A stretch of DNA of 39,740 bases from positions 1-39,740 of the forward strand of contig JAWQRM010000024.1 of assembly GCA_033557675.1 (NCBI GenBank). The letters are read 5' to 3'. Of this stretch, positions 11,001 to 21,100 are shown in pieces. The notes beneath the pieces are model-generated. The model was not told the origin of the DNA, made no database searches, and saw only the letters and a program-made list of their open reading frames with translations. How positions within the stretch are numbered: the stretch's first letter is position 1; every line of letters starts with the position of its first letter. The stretch is from Coptodactyla brooksi (lineage: Eukaryota > Arthropoda > Insecta > Coleoptera > Scarabaeidae). A program made the position numbers and the translations under genes.

Positions 11001-12789
11001 TTTAGAAGTAGAACAATAATACAGAATATTAACATCTATAATGAAAATGATAATACAACCTCTTAACTTTAGAGTCGAAACTATTTCAGGTCCATTGTTA
11101 TCTTAAGCAGTCAGAAAGTAAACTATACTATTATCAACTTTGTGAATAATAATCTTGTTAATAAACATTGGTTACTTTAGAGTGCTGTGAGCTGGTCGCA
11201 TAAGGAAAAGATCGAAAAGCACGCTTCACAGAGAGACTACGTTTCCGGTTTTGGTGGGAAATTTGGCGTCCAAACGGACCGTCAGGATAAATCTGCGGTC
11301 GGTTGGGACTACGTCGAAAAAGTGGAAAAACACGAATCACAAAAGGACTATGCGAAGGGCTTCGGCGGCAAATTCGGGGTGCAATCCGACCGCCAAGACA
11401 AGTCGGCCGTCGGATGGGACCACCATGAAGTCCCACAGAAGCACGAGAGCCAAACGGACCACAAAATTGGATTTGGTGGGAAGTTCGGGGTCCAGACGGA
11501 CAGGATGGACAAATCCGCAGCCACGTTCGATGAGGGATCCGAAAAGATTGGAACGAACTATTGTAAGGTTAAGCCAAATATTGGTGGGGCGAAACCCTCT
11601 GATCTTAGAGCAAAATTTGAAAGAATGGTAATTTTTTTTTGGTGTATAGCAAAGTGTGGATTTCTGTTCTTATTAAAAGTGTATATTTTTAGGCATCCGA
11701 AGAACAGAGAGCTGTTAGTACAAGCGGTTCTCCAACGCACAGAGGGTCCATACAGGCGAAGGCCGCAATGTTTACAGAAAAGAAAGAGGTTGTCACAAAG
11801 AATGTTGTTACGCAAGAAAAAGTTACGAAACTGGATCACTCCAAAGTGGCATTTTTATCGCAGACCGAGAATACAACTGTTGAACGTACAGAACGATCGG
11901 CACCAGGACAATTGAATAAGGATAAAATTGAACAATTTTCGTCTTCCTCTACTCAAGAAATTGTAAGCAAGTCTACTGAGGTAATTTTACAAGATAACAG
12001 CGGACAACATAGATAACGAAGGAGATTTAACACTATTTCTATTAAAGCTGTGAAAAGAAGGCCTTTTAAAGTTTTAACTTGAAATTAATTTCCAAGTTTA
12101 ATATTAGTTACTTTTCCTCAATTAATTTTTTGATTTTTCGTCTTATAATTGTTGAATTAATTTGGTGGTATCGTTTTCCTCCAGCTCATTCTATATTTAA
12201 AAATTCGTTCATGATCTGCCTATTTCTACCATACGGTGTCTTGACACCCCAAAGATTTTATAACATTGATCAATCTTAAAACGTTCTTCAATCTTAACAA
12301 AATGTTATTTTGGTTGCTAGTCCTGGGACTTTCAGATAATAATAAAGGACATTAAGAAATTTATTTATAATCTCATTTAGGTTAATAAAGAATTAGAAGA
12401 CTTGAAACGTATCCAAGAAGAAAAGCAACATTCCCAACCTGAACCTGAAAATGTTCAGCCAGAACCCGCTAAACCCGAAAAAGTCGATGTTTCGTCTCCA
12501 AACGTAGCAGAAGATATAGAATATCAAGAGGAATACCAGGAGGAAGATATCGTCGATACAGGATTAACAGCCGTGGCCCTGTACGATTACCAGGCTGCTG
12601 CAGAAGACGAAATATCATTTGATCCTGAGGATATAATAACACATGTTGAAAGAGTACGTATTTTGGGTGTTTGATGGTTAGTAATTTCATTATTTTTTTG
12701 TACAGATCGACGAAGGTTGGTGGAGGGGTCTTTGCAAAGGAAAGTACGGATTGTTCCCTGCGAATTATGTGCAATTACAGCAACAGTAA
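4846..12789 (+). CDS. Cortactin: Cortactin (Src substrate cortactin), six coding exons
   Basis: Cortactin activates and stabilises Arp2/3-branched actin at the cell cortex, in lamellipodia and at endocytic sites. The exons join in frame as 4846-5009, 5262-5502, 11181-11627, 11693-11980, 12381-12653 and 12706-12789, giving 498 aa plus TAA. Residues 1-80 form the N-terminal acidic region with the Arp2/3-binding DDW at 20-22, followed by ETDPDFVNDV. Residues 82-229 are four full 37-residue cortactin repeats and about 230-250 a fifth partial one; GGKFGV occurs five times at 37-residue spacing. The linker (about 251-440) is charged and rich in Pro and Glu. It holds two tyrosines (428, 432) in an acidic patch, plausible Src-type sites. 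The SH3 domain is 441-498, with ALYDY, GWWRG and FPANYV. Intron 1 is phase 2, all others phase 0. The linker helix looks shorter than in fly or human cortactin (about 550 aa from memory), so an alternative exon could be missing. Confidence 0.96.
5262..5502 (+). CDS. Cortactin: Cortactin exon 2 (repeats 1 and first half of 2)
   Basis: The acceptor is TTGATTGCAG|T. The exon encodes the charged EKLRRETEAAD segment, repeat 1 (from about residue 82) and repeat 2 up to DRVDK135. The donor is AAA|GTACTA, weaker than the GTAAG-type donors of exon 1 and gene 2. It is supported because the next exon resumes mid-repeat with Ser-Ala-Val in the same phase. Confidence 0.94.
6101..7867 (-). pseudogene. piggyBac-type transposase, broken copy in cortactin intron
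   Basis: Read on the - strand from the ATG at 7867-7865, the gene starts with an acidic leader containing SDLEAEDVLTEGDQ. The core blocks TMSRDRFKEISSSLRFD and DKLAPIRDIFD follow at about 7240-7110. YEQLIPFRG (about 7050) has Tyr where the family's first catalytic Asp is expected in the DEQ motif. After FRVYMKRKP the frame runs into the hairpin at 6982-7022 and a stretch is lost. TTDNFYTSLP keeps the second Asp, then TLRKNKTFIPKELLP and LVSYVPK (to about 6640). A diverged gap follows. The C-terminal zinc-binding region is clear (about 6240-6104): CYIC, then KTC, VCLEH and VCKNC, ending at the stop 6103-6101. Several frameshifts and the altered Asp make it inactive. It is inserted antisense to cortactin. 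Confidence 0.88.
6982..7022. repeat. Perfect 19-bp hairpin with 3-nt loop inside piggyBac
   Basis: The arms 6982-7000 and 7004-7022 are exact reverse complements (AGGTTTCCTCTTCATATAA in the right arm), separated only by ATC. The right arm codes for the family-conserved VYMKRKP stretch. The left arm sits where the family should continue with different sequence. So the left arm looks like a templated inverted copy made at a deletion junction. Confidence 0.9.
7956..8061. repeat. GC-rich palindromic motifs around a TTAA
   Basis: CGGGGAATCCCG (7956-7967) is followed at once by TTAA (7968-7971), and CGGGGAAGCCCG lies at 7974-7985. GAATCCCAC follows near 8027, and GGGAATCCCC at 8051-8060. They stand out in AT-rich sequence and lie just 5' of the piggyBac gene. 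The TTAA is the piggyBac target sequence, so this is a plausible remnant of the element's terminal or subterminal binding sites. No matching right-end repeat was found at the other side. Confidence 0.45.
8321..8424 (-). repeat. Dispersed repeat, copy 2
   Basis: The reverse complement matches 3997-4086 over about 90 bp, sharing a run centred on GAGAGCTATCTGTGAATGTG. It borders the upstream edge of the LINE remnant. Confidence 0.7.
8430..10550 (+). pseudogene. Non-LTR retrotransposon (LINE) reverse transcriptase, dead copy
   Basis: Fragments of a LINE-type RT are scattered over the three + frames with many stops. In order they are: the basic pre-RT block near 8765-8990; LNSKAAPGHDKIKV (about 9225), the fingers motif usually read as KAPGxDxI; FSCPQQHSFRSKKST (about 9440); VVMIMFLNLCKIFDVVYYKVLLENLYS (9540-9630), the FDVVDHxxLL block; LKNRKQF; GVPQASVFDSLLF (9730-9770), matching the classic GVPQGSVLGPLLF; and LFAYKYIT (about 9825), where the catalytic F/YADD has been lost. 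A C-terminal block, AKIWGQARIGDINNLQVAQNKV (about 10190-10250), and a final HHYNTQLKQHF...RLFNDLP tail follow. The layout fits a Jockey/CR1-type element. No poly(A) tail or target-site duplication was resolved. Confidence 0.85.
10567..10915 (-). mobile_element. mariner-like transposase C-terminal fragment and terminal sequence
   Basis: On the - strand, 10710-10567 reads RWIGRDGPAPWPLRSPDLNPLDFYL and then a stop. This is the mariner/IS630-superfamily signature around the third acidic residue (SPDLNPLDFxLW). The part to its right, up to about 10905, is GC-richer and ends in a TE-terminus-like ACAGGGTGGCTCAAAGG on the - strand. The rest of the transposase is absent. The family resembles the fragment at 35300-35830. 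Confidence 0.8.
11181..11627 (+). CDS. Cortactin: Cortactin exon 3 (rest of repeat 2, repeats 3-5)
   Basis: The acceptor is TTACTTTAG. The exon encodes residues 136-284: completion of repeat 2, full repeats 3 and 4, and a truncated repeat 5 ending MDKSAATFDE. The short SDLRAKFERM segment that begins the helical linker follows. The donor is ATG|GTAATT, followed by a 65-bp intron. Confidence 0.95.
11693..11980 (+). CDS. Cortactin: Cortactin exon 4 (linker)
   Basis: The acceptor is TATTTTTAG|GCA and the donor GAG|GTAATT. It encodes residues 285-380, rich in Ser, Thr, Lys and Glu, probably disordered, with no domain I recognise. Phase 0 at both ends means it could be skipped without frame loss. 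Confidence 0.88.
12381..12653 (+). CDS. Cortactin: Cortactin exon 5 (Pro/Glu-rich linker and start of SH3)
   Basis: The acceptor is TCTCATTTAG|GTT and the donor AGA|GTACGT. It covers residues 381-471: a charged helix-like start (KELEDLKRIQEEK), a QPEPENVQPEPAKPE stretch, Tyr428 and Tyr432 in an acidic run, and the SH3 beginning with ALYDYQAAAEDEISFDPEDII. Confidence 0.95.
12706..12789 (+). CDS. Cortactin: Cortactin exon 6 (end of SH3, stop)
   Basis: The acceptor is TTTGTACAG|ATC. It encodes residues 472-498: GWWRG (binding-groove tryptophans), KYGLFPANYVQL and a short Gln tail, then TAA at 12787-12789. Confidence 0.96.
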   Translation: MDEGWWRGLCKGKYGLFPANYVQLQQQ

Positions 12790-12980
12790 AACAAACGTAA
12801 GTGCAAAAATTTGCAAACGTGAAATTTATAACAAAAAAAAAAACAAAAGCAGAATATGGAGAATTAACTGTAAGAAACACAAATATGGCCTATGTGTACT
12901 TAATCTTAATTGTATAACTTTATAATTTTAACGTGTAACAATTTATAATTGTCTTATTTTAAGGGTAACTATTAAAGAAC

Positions 12981-12986
12981 AATAAA
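12981..12986 (+). terminator. Cortactin poly(A) signal AATAAA
   Basis: AATAAA lies 192 bp after the stop, followed by a T/GT-rich stretch (TTGTCTTGTTTATTTTC), as expected for cleavage about 15-25 bp downstream. The predicted 3' UTR is about 210 nt. Confidence 0.75.
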
Positions 12987-13009
12987 CAATTTTGTATATA
13001 AAATTATTG

Positions 13010-13620
13010 TCTTGTTTATTTTCTTGAGATTTAGGGGTTTACAACTTTTGTCTATGTGAACTAGAAAACTTTATTCTAGTAAAACTAGAATAAACTATAG
13101 TAGCTAATTCAATCCAGGGAAAGTAAAAAGTTATTAAATGAAATATATTAATTGTAAGTACAATGTTTTATTGTAGAAATGAAAACATGATTTTATAATT
13201 TGCAATTTGTATCGCAAATAATCATTCTGGCAGAGATAAGGAAGTTTAAACAATCCGATAACGCTGGTATTAAAACACTCGCAAAATTCAAGATTAGAAC
13301 CGGTTATTTATAAACGTAGAATGAGTAATTCCCTTTAAAACTAAATATAAATTATCAATTTAAACTCTGTTTTTCTAATTGCAATGTGTTGAGCATTGTT
13401 TAGAGCAGTTTCAAAAGGTATCATTTTTCCTGGTCCACTTATATAAAACCTCATAATACTATGAACAAATTGAACGTTAAGGAGTGTAATTCGTATTGCA
13501 ATTTGTTTGCATCATCAATTTATTGGTGATGTGTCAGGATTTAGTAGCAAAAATTATAAACGTAATCAAGACAGTGTTTTATAATAATTGATGACTATTT
13601 ATGTTTTTATTAAACAACTA
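13010..13620. other. AT-rich intergenic spacer
   Basis: Between the cortactin 3' end and the tandem array I see no exon, RNA gene or recognisable transposon. CTAGAAAACTTTATTCTAG and a nearby AACTAGAATAAAC form weak local inverted motifs. Confidence 0.45.
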
Positions 13621-13624
13621 TAAA

Positions 13625-14370
13625 TATATTTGTCGTTATTGAAAAGAATTTTTTGTATTCCACAAAAGGATTTATAATCTATAAATTAATTTCTGAACTA
13701 CTTGTGTATTTCGAGAAAAATTTATCAAATGCAGACCATAATTATTATAAGTGGTGGTAAATAATTATATAGATCTTCTTGGTATATAAATTATACCAAT
13801 GTCACTTGTCAAATCAAAATAAGATTGAAAAATATTACATTTTTCTTTGATTCTCTTTAACAGAACTTAATTATATCTCACAAAACTTAATTAAACAGAT
13901 TTTCCTTTTATTGATAAATTTGGACTTATTGAAAACGATCTTTCGTGTTCCATAAAAGGATTTATAATCTATAAATTATTTTCTGAACTGTTTGTCTTTT
14001 GGGGAAAATTTATCGAATGCATCCCATAATTATTTTAAGAGCTGGTAGATAATTATACATTGTATGTACGTATATTATATACATATATACGTAGATCTAC
14101 GTATATATACGTAGATCTTATTGGTATTTAAATCTTATGTACTTGTAAAATTAAGATAATATTTAAAAATATATTTTTTTCTATTCTATTTAACAGAACG
14201 TAATTAAACAGATTTTCTTTTTAGTGAAAAATCTGGATTTATTGAAAATGAGTTTGTGTTCCACAGACATTCATAAATTAATTTCTGAACTGTTAGTGCC
14301 TTTTGATGATCATTTTTCGAATTCATCATACATATAATCAAGTGATAGCAGATAACGTAATTGTATAAAT
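13625..14370. repeat. Three tandem ~290-310-bp units
   Basis: Units can be aligned from TTATTGAAAA at 13636, 13926 and 14239. Each then shows a TTCCACA/TTCCATA block, a CATAAATTAATTTCTGAACT-type block, a TTTATCAAATGCA-like block, ATAATTAT, GTAGATCTT or TAGATCTTC with TTGGTAT, and TTTAACAGAAC with TTAATTAAACAGATTTTC. The third unit is longer because the second-to-third junction carries an ATACGTAGATCT expansion. Confidence 0.8.
14083..14108. repeat. 26-bp perfect palindrome
   Basis: The palindrome is centred on AGATCT between 14095 and 14096 and built from TATATACGTAGATCTACGTA and its mirror. A second ATATATACGTAGATCT follows directly, so the palindrome came from a local duplication or inversion in the tandem unit. 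Confidence 0.85.
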
Positions 14371-14879
14371 GTGATTTTTAGGTTATAGTTTTTGCTGCAC
14401 TGTTGCCACGTTTCCAATATTACACAGCAGCAATTAATTATAAAATATTAATATAAAGTAACACCTGCATGCTTATTTTTAGTTTAACTAATGTATATAA
14501 CCACCAAAAAGGAAGAATTTAATTCATTATTTATATAAAGAAAGTTGCTTATAACACAAAACTCAACGCAATATTATGATTTTTGACCTATCTAATTATA
14601 TAAACCATGATGTTATCCTGTTTAATTAAAAAAAATAGTGTATTTCAAAACTAAAAACCGTTTATAAAACACTTAATCGACTATAAAATTTGGTATTCGT
14701 GTTCATTACGCAGCAGTACCAAAAAGGGTATTTCTCTTCAACTATATTTTATTATTTATCTTTATATTTGCATGAATTGAAATACCGTTAACGTAAGATG
14801 AACATCAGAATTAAAATAGTTCTAAGATTTATTTAAAATGAAAACATTGTAAATAATACAGTTAAATCGTTACATTTTG

Positions 14880-15138
14880 AGTACCTCCGTAGCGTTAGTT
14901 GCACAACTTGTCCGCTACGAGCGCTGCGATCGCGTGTTATTCTACACCTTACGATTGCGTTCAGTTTGTGCAAGTTCGTGACGCGTTACGTGCGAAATCT
15001 TCTCTCGAAGATACGACCGGCCATGTTGTTGGCCCGAGTTACCGCGAGTGCTAAGCGCTTTTGCAGGAAATAAAGTTAAAGACGTCCGTTTCGGCCGCGA
15101 GATCTCGCGAAGTTTATGTGTCCCCTCTCGGCGCGATT
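14880..15138 (+). promoter_or_regulatory. CpG-rich promoter and 5' leader of gene 2
   Basis: The GC and CpG content rises sharply against AT-rich surroundings (TCCGCTACGAGCGCTGCGATCGCG near 14910-14935). A TCAGTT initiator-like site lies at 14961. An in-frame stop (TAA, 15052-15054) precedes the first ATG at 15139, so this part is untranslated. I cannot fix the start site. Confidence 0.6.
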
Positions 15139-15180
15139 ATGGATCCACAAGTAGAAGCCAATTGGGGTACTGACCTATGG
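15139..15180 (+). CDS. Gene 2 exon 1 (14 codons, start)
   Basis: The first ATG after an in-frame upstream TAA has a good purine at -3 (ATTATGG). The 42-nt coding part ends at CTATGG|GTACGT. Downstream, the open frame continues only into low-information intron sequence. Confidence 0.6.
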
Positions 15181-18100
15181 GTACGTTCAGTTTTTTCAAC
15201 CGTTCAATTGTTATTTGTTATGTTTGTTACCATAGCGACCGATAAAAAGTCCCCGGGTAATCGCGATTTTCAAGCGATGTTTTTTGACAGGTGTTTTAGG
15301 GAGTTTTTTTCGTCCGAGAGAGACGTAACCTGTTTGGCGATTTGCATATAACCATTTTGTGGTTAGGGAATCCGGTTTTCGATGCTATCGCACAGGTGGA
15401 AAGTAAAACAAAAAAAAGTTTAAAAAACGATTAATTCTAGCGTATTTTTGACAGCAGGGTTGTTAAAATAAGGGTGTGATACGGCGCAAGCCTCGATGAG
15501 TCATGTATTATTTGCGGAATGTAGAAGGAAATTAAAATTGCTTAAAAGAAATTGAAAAACTTACCGTAACGGCGTTTGAATGACCACTGGTCCCGATTCT
15601 TTTAACATTTTGATAATAATTCCTTACGATTACTAATAAAACACGGTTCATTCATGTCGATAAAACAAATACGAATTGTGTAGAACGTTTTATTGTGTTT
15701 TAAAACAATGTTGCTTTCGCACCTACCGTTTTTTAACGCGAAGTGGTATTCTCGCGAAGAAATATTCTTTTTTCGAGACGATGATTTTGACAGATTGGAA
15801 TTTGATACAAAATTCAAGGTAAATATTTCGAATCTTACGTTTTATTTTGCTAAAAAATCATACGTTCACTTTGATGTAATTATAATATAGTATAAAACCT
15901 AATTATTTCTCAGTATTGTTCATTATTTGTTTTACGTCGGGGAAATTTTTTACGTAACTATGAAGAACGCAGAAGAATGCTATTTCTTGACTATTAAAAA
16001 GTCAATTACCGCTATGAAAAGATGCCTTGTTCCATTCGATTTAAAACCGGACCGTCCTAATCAAATAAAAAGAGTCATTCATTCACTAGATCGATTAATT
16101 TGTTTGTTGAATCTAGTGGCTTGGGTATTCCGACCACGATTGGACTCGTCTGAGTCACTACATGATGTATTTTATTAACTATTACAAGTAGGAGCAATGT
16201 ACAGCTGTGGTTTATGCACTTATCTAAAATATGACGTACAATTATGGAATAAAAAAATACTTCTTTCCACGGCGCGACGGTGATGCCAATACTTTTATCC
16301 CTCAGCTGTCACAATACATGTGAGGTCGTATGTCATATAAATCTGCCTTCGCAGCATAAGCCGTAACCTACAAATCCGCGTATTTATCGCATAAAAAAGA
16401 GCCTCTTCGATATGCAGCAGATGTATGAATATACACAGGGTGTCGTCCGAACACAAAATTGTCACCCCTATAACTTTATAAACGCAAGATTTCGAAAAAT
16501 TCCAAAAACATGTCAAGTGTTATTTTGAAGAGGATCAATTCTTGGGCAAACTATTAATGTAATTTCATCCCTTAGGGGGTGTAACAACCTTCTTAAAATT
16601 TTTCAATTGCGTGACTAGTCGAGTGTTTAATAAACCTTCCTCTAGAGAATGAAAACTAGACTATATGCCTGACTTATATAGTTATCTCAGATTCTAATTA
16701 CTTTTTAAAACTACTCTAACTACTTATAATAATTGATCTTTAATTACCTTGTGCTTTTACCCACTAGGTCAAAAAGTATAGACGAAGTATAGGACTAGTA
16801 TAGGACCAGGGCGGTTATTACAGATTTTATTTTTATTTTTGAAATTTTCTAGGCTTTCCGTTTCGTCAAGTCGATTATTTGTATTAACTTCTTTAATCAA
16901 TTCTATTTTGTCGTCTATCCTATAATTTAAACTAATCATGTGGGCAGCCATGCTAGATTTCTCTCGTATACGATATTTAAAGTGAGCTAAGTACTCTTTA
17001 TACCTTATTTTAAGGGCCCTACGCGTTTGTGCGATGTAACTTTTACCGGAATTTGTGCAACTAATTTTATGAATCCCCGATTTGTCTATTAAACCTATTT
17101 TATCATTTGGATTACCTAACCGTCTTTTAATGGCATTCTTGTAGAAATGGAAAACACCTTTTTCCCTTTCATTGATAATAACATGTGTTAAAAAAAATGT
17201 CCGTCGTAAGTTTTACATATTCCTTGTTTTTCTTAGACTAGAAAGAATTACCTAGGGTTCCTCCGCATTTAGGTTCCTAAAGAATTATATTCTTTGCGTA
17301 TTTGGAAAGAGATATCTTCGATTTCGTAGAAGTTTAATCTTCTACACGTTGTGAAAAACTTTCTTACCAAAAGTTTTCTGAATCTTTCGTAATGTTTTTC
17401 TTCCCAAGGACAGAACATTCCTATAATAATGAGTAATTAAAACAGCTTTTTTACAACCGTATACAAGAACACAAAGCTAAAAAATAAAAAATAACAATTG
17501 TAAATAAATCTGTTGAGTGTAAATATATATATGAGTTTTGCCACAAATATTTTTGTTTAGTGCCATCCTGCTCGGTTCTATCTGCAGCATGTCCTTTGTT
17601 TGTTTTATGACCCTTATTTGTTTATGATTGCAGGGCGGTTTTTAAGTCGATAAATATAATAGATAGTGAGAAAATGTACCGGGCCAGAATTTTTCAATGT
17701 CATTTTTAAAGAAAACCTGTGGTTTTGTAACTTTCAAATATTAACATTTCTATATGCGTAGCTGGTACTGTTATTAGGACATGAAATCTATTGGTTGCAA
17801 GCAGTACATATCACTACGAACATACACCTGCCATGGTTACGATTATTTCATTATTATCATTCTTTACTTTTACGGTCCTTTGTTCCTTTTCTTTTCCGTT
17901 TCAAAATTTTTCTAATTGTGTCCTATATAACATATAACATATAACTAACCAATACAGACCATTGTTAATATTTTATCGTAACTCTTTGTTTTTGTCTTGT
18001 AAATTGATGATATTTTCTTTTAATCTGTCAAAATTACATTTATTGTTATGGTAATTTTTTATTGAAGCGTTATTTTATTACAGGAAGTCTACTTTATTAC

Positions 18101-21100
18101 ACAATTTAACATCAAATACATTAAAAGAGTACAAATACCTCGTTCACTTTATGCCATAACGCAATCTAAATATTAGTTCTTGACAGTTTAACAAATTTAA
18201 CTGTGATATTAAGAATTACTACCAAGATTACCATAAAAATAGTTTTTCCAACTTACTTGAAAGCAGATGTGACGAAATTTTAGCAAAACGAAGACGAATT
18301 GAAATGTTGCTTATAACAAAATTAATCTTCTAATCCCTTAATCACTCCTACAAACAAATATCTCTTGCAAAAAGACAAATTAAACTATTACGCACTTTAC
18401 AACTAATAAATATTTAATAGTCAGGTCGGCCAACTACTTAAACTTCTTGTGAACTTCTCCATTATACCCTGTTAATGTCAGAATTCTCGCTTCTGTGCTT
18501 TGCTTTAAAGTTTCAATTTAAAGTAACGAGCTTATATTTTATTCCTTTTTGAACTGTTAAAAATGGGCATCATTTTAAATCGAAGAAAAAGCGGTGAATA
18601 TGATAATTAATTGCATATTTACAGCATATACACAGTTCAAATTACACAATATTACCTTACTATTGTATTATAATAAAATAAATACCAACAAAAGTATCGA
18701 TTTTTGATTATTTTACTGGCATCATTAAGTTCAATAATTGATTTCTACACAATTTTGCAACGAATCTGCATAACAATTACAGATCCTGTAACAAACAGTG
18801 TCTATAAGCAGTCTAGTTTTTGGCTTTGTATATTAATTATTTCTGATGTTATGTAACAAAGTAATGGGTGGTGCATTCTAGTCTTGTATTGCAAATATCG
18901 TAAAGCTTTTTCTAGCAACGAATACTGTTGAGTAATACGAAATAAGTTATTTAAGCGCCAGTATAGATTTCGAAACAGACCACAATAATCCATAATCACC
19001 GAAATAAATGTTGAATAAAATAGGCTTTCAGACTCATTAAGTTAAAATTAGTTTTATTAGTGGATTATAATATCAATAAATCGGAGTTATGAATTGGGAA
19101 CCTTTGACTTTCAGTCTTTCAGTGCATAATTTAATTTTTTAGTAAAACATATATTATTTCTTTATGCTTTTAGTTCTCTCTAAAAATGAAGTATAAGGTA
19201 AAAGCTGGTTTAATGTCTTCAACAGTGGAATCTGTTCCCATAGTAGGTTTTTTCTATGCAAATACGTTTCCAATTTATATGGAAATGTAGTTATTTGCTG
19301 AAAAAGTATGGTAATGATAGGTTATGGTAATTTTCTAATCGTACAGAATTATACAAGTACACAATTACCAATTTCCACGTATAGAGAATTACATTTAATG
19401 ATATCATATAGTAATCAAAATGTTATGATACCTTACTATAAAATGTAAATTGAGATTTTTCTCTTGAAAGTAATTATAATCAGTTTTAGAAAACATGCAT
19501 AAGGAACTAAAATATAAGCAAACATATTTTCTATTATTTTTGTGTGTCGGCAGAAAAAATAGTAAAATATTTGGTTTATTTATAATGATGAATTCTCATA
19601 TATTCACATGTATTAAATAAGTAATAATAAATAAAATAATAAATAGTGCGCACGACACATGTTTATGCATATAAATAAAGCAATAAGAAATATTTCAACA
19701 CAACCAACTGCTTCAAAATATGTAAAACTAATATAGAAAGTATTAATGCACTTAAGTAGTGGTTTAGGAAGTGCAATTTAAGTATAAATTAGCATTACAT
19801 TTAATAGTTTTGCATTTTTATGTAGTTGTTCTTTATTCTGGAAGATAAAAAATATAAAGAAATAAAGATAATCCTTAAGAAAAAGATCAACTACAACTCT
19901 TATTTAAAATAATTTGCTATAAACTGAGTTGAGGTCTCATAAAATTGATTGTTATACGGTTTTATTTTTTAAATTTCAATCCTAAAGTATAACCTAGTTG
20001 TACTTGCTCTCAACTTTCCTAAAATTCATTTATGACCCTTTTCAAACAAATTATTGTCAAAGAAACATTTATGAATATAAATTTCAGTTAATATTTTTAA
20101 TTTCTGTTATATGGCCCATTCAGACGATGCATTGTGTTATTAAATATTTATAAACTTCTGCCTATTAAAAAGAAAAATTGCAACGTCAAACTAATTATTT
20201 TATACCTTAATTCTACAACATTTTCCTTATATTCATTAAAATAAACCATTCCTTTAACTTTTGTATGCATTTGTTTCGGATCCCAATTTCAAAAGATTCA
20301 ATAGCGAGGTTGCTCTTTGTTATAGTAAAACGATTTATGTATATGTGTTGTTTCAGGTTATTCACTTTATTAAATAAAAGTGAATAACCTAAAACTATTA
20401 TTAAACACTACTTATACATTCGTTTTTAAAAGGGTAAAATGTGTTCCCCAAATTTAACTTGCCTGTATATGAAAGATAAATAAGGGATGCGGTTTTTAAA
20501 ATAGCATTTAACAAAAGCAAGATCTTATTTAAAATAATTTATTTAAGCTCAATTAAAACTTTTCATACTTACATGGTTCATTTTGAAAAGACAAATGTTT
20601 TTTTTTTCACATTTAAGGTGGCTTTAAATGTAATATAAGAAAGATCTGCTATTTTTAACCTAACAATACACTTAATATAGGGCAATACAAAATATAAAAT
20701 TAAACCTGAAATAATATAAAATGTATTATGTATAAATTTTATAGATTCATTGTTTATTCGTTTATAGCCAGGTACCATAAATCAAACAGGAATAATGTGT
20801 AAAATAATAAAATAATTGTATTAATGTATAATTTGGCTTAAGTAGTTTCGATTAAATAATCATCTTCAAAAGCCTTTACAAGTTTATGTTAGGTAATTGT
20901 TGAGAAACTGTTTTCACAAGAGTTAATAAGGTTTATATATCAAGGAATGAAGTTCCTTGTCAGTGGTGTAAACATTTTTAGTTAAAAAATTAAAACGGTA
21001 TACACTTATTATTTAATAAGTTAAGTTAATACACAATTAACTTAATTCACTGTTTTTACATAACTGTAAATGTAATTTGCTTAGGCACTTCAATCAAGAA

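Larger units (their letters stand above)
5503..11180 (+). other. Cortactin intron 2 (5.7 kb, transposon-filled)
   Basis: The intron separates the two halves of cortactin repeat 2. From left to right it holds AT-rich DNA (5503-6100), a dead piggyBac on the - strand (6101-7867), GC-rich inverted motifs (7956-8061), a dispersed repeat (8321-8424), a dead LINE on the + strand (about 8430-10550) and a mariner-like fragment (- strand, 10567-10915). It ends in GTTACTTTAG|AGT. Confidence 0.88.

Noticed and set aside
11251..11631. 126-codon alternate + frame in cortactin exon 3
   Set aside because: Out of frame with the 37-residue repeats; produced by the repeat periodicity and higher GC.
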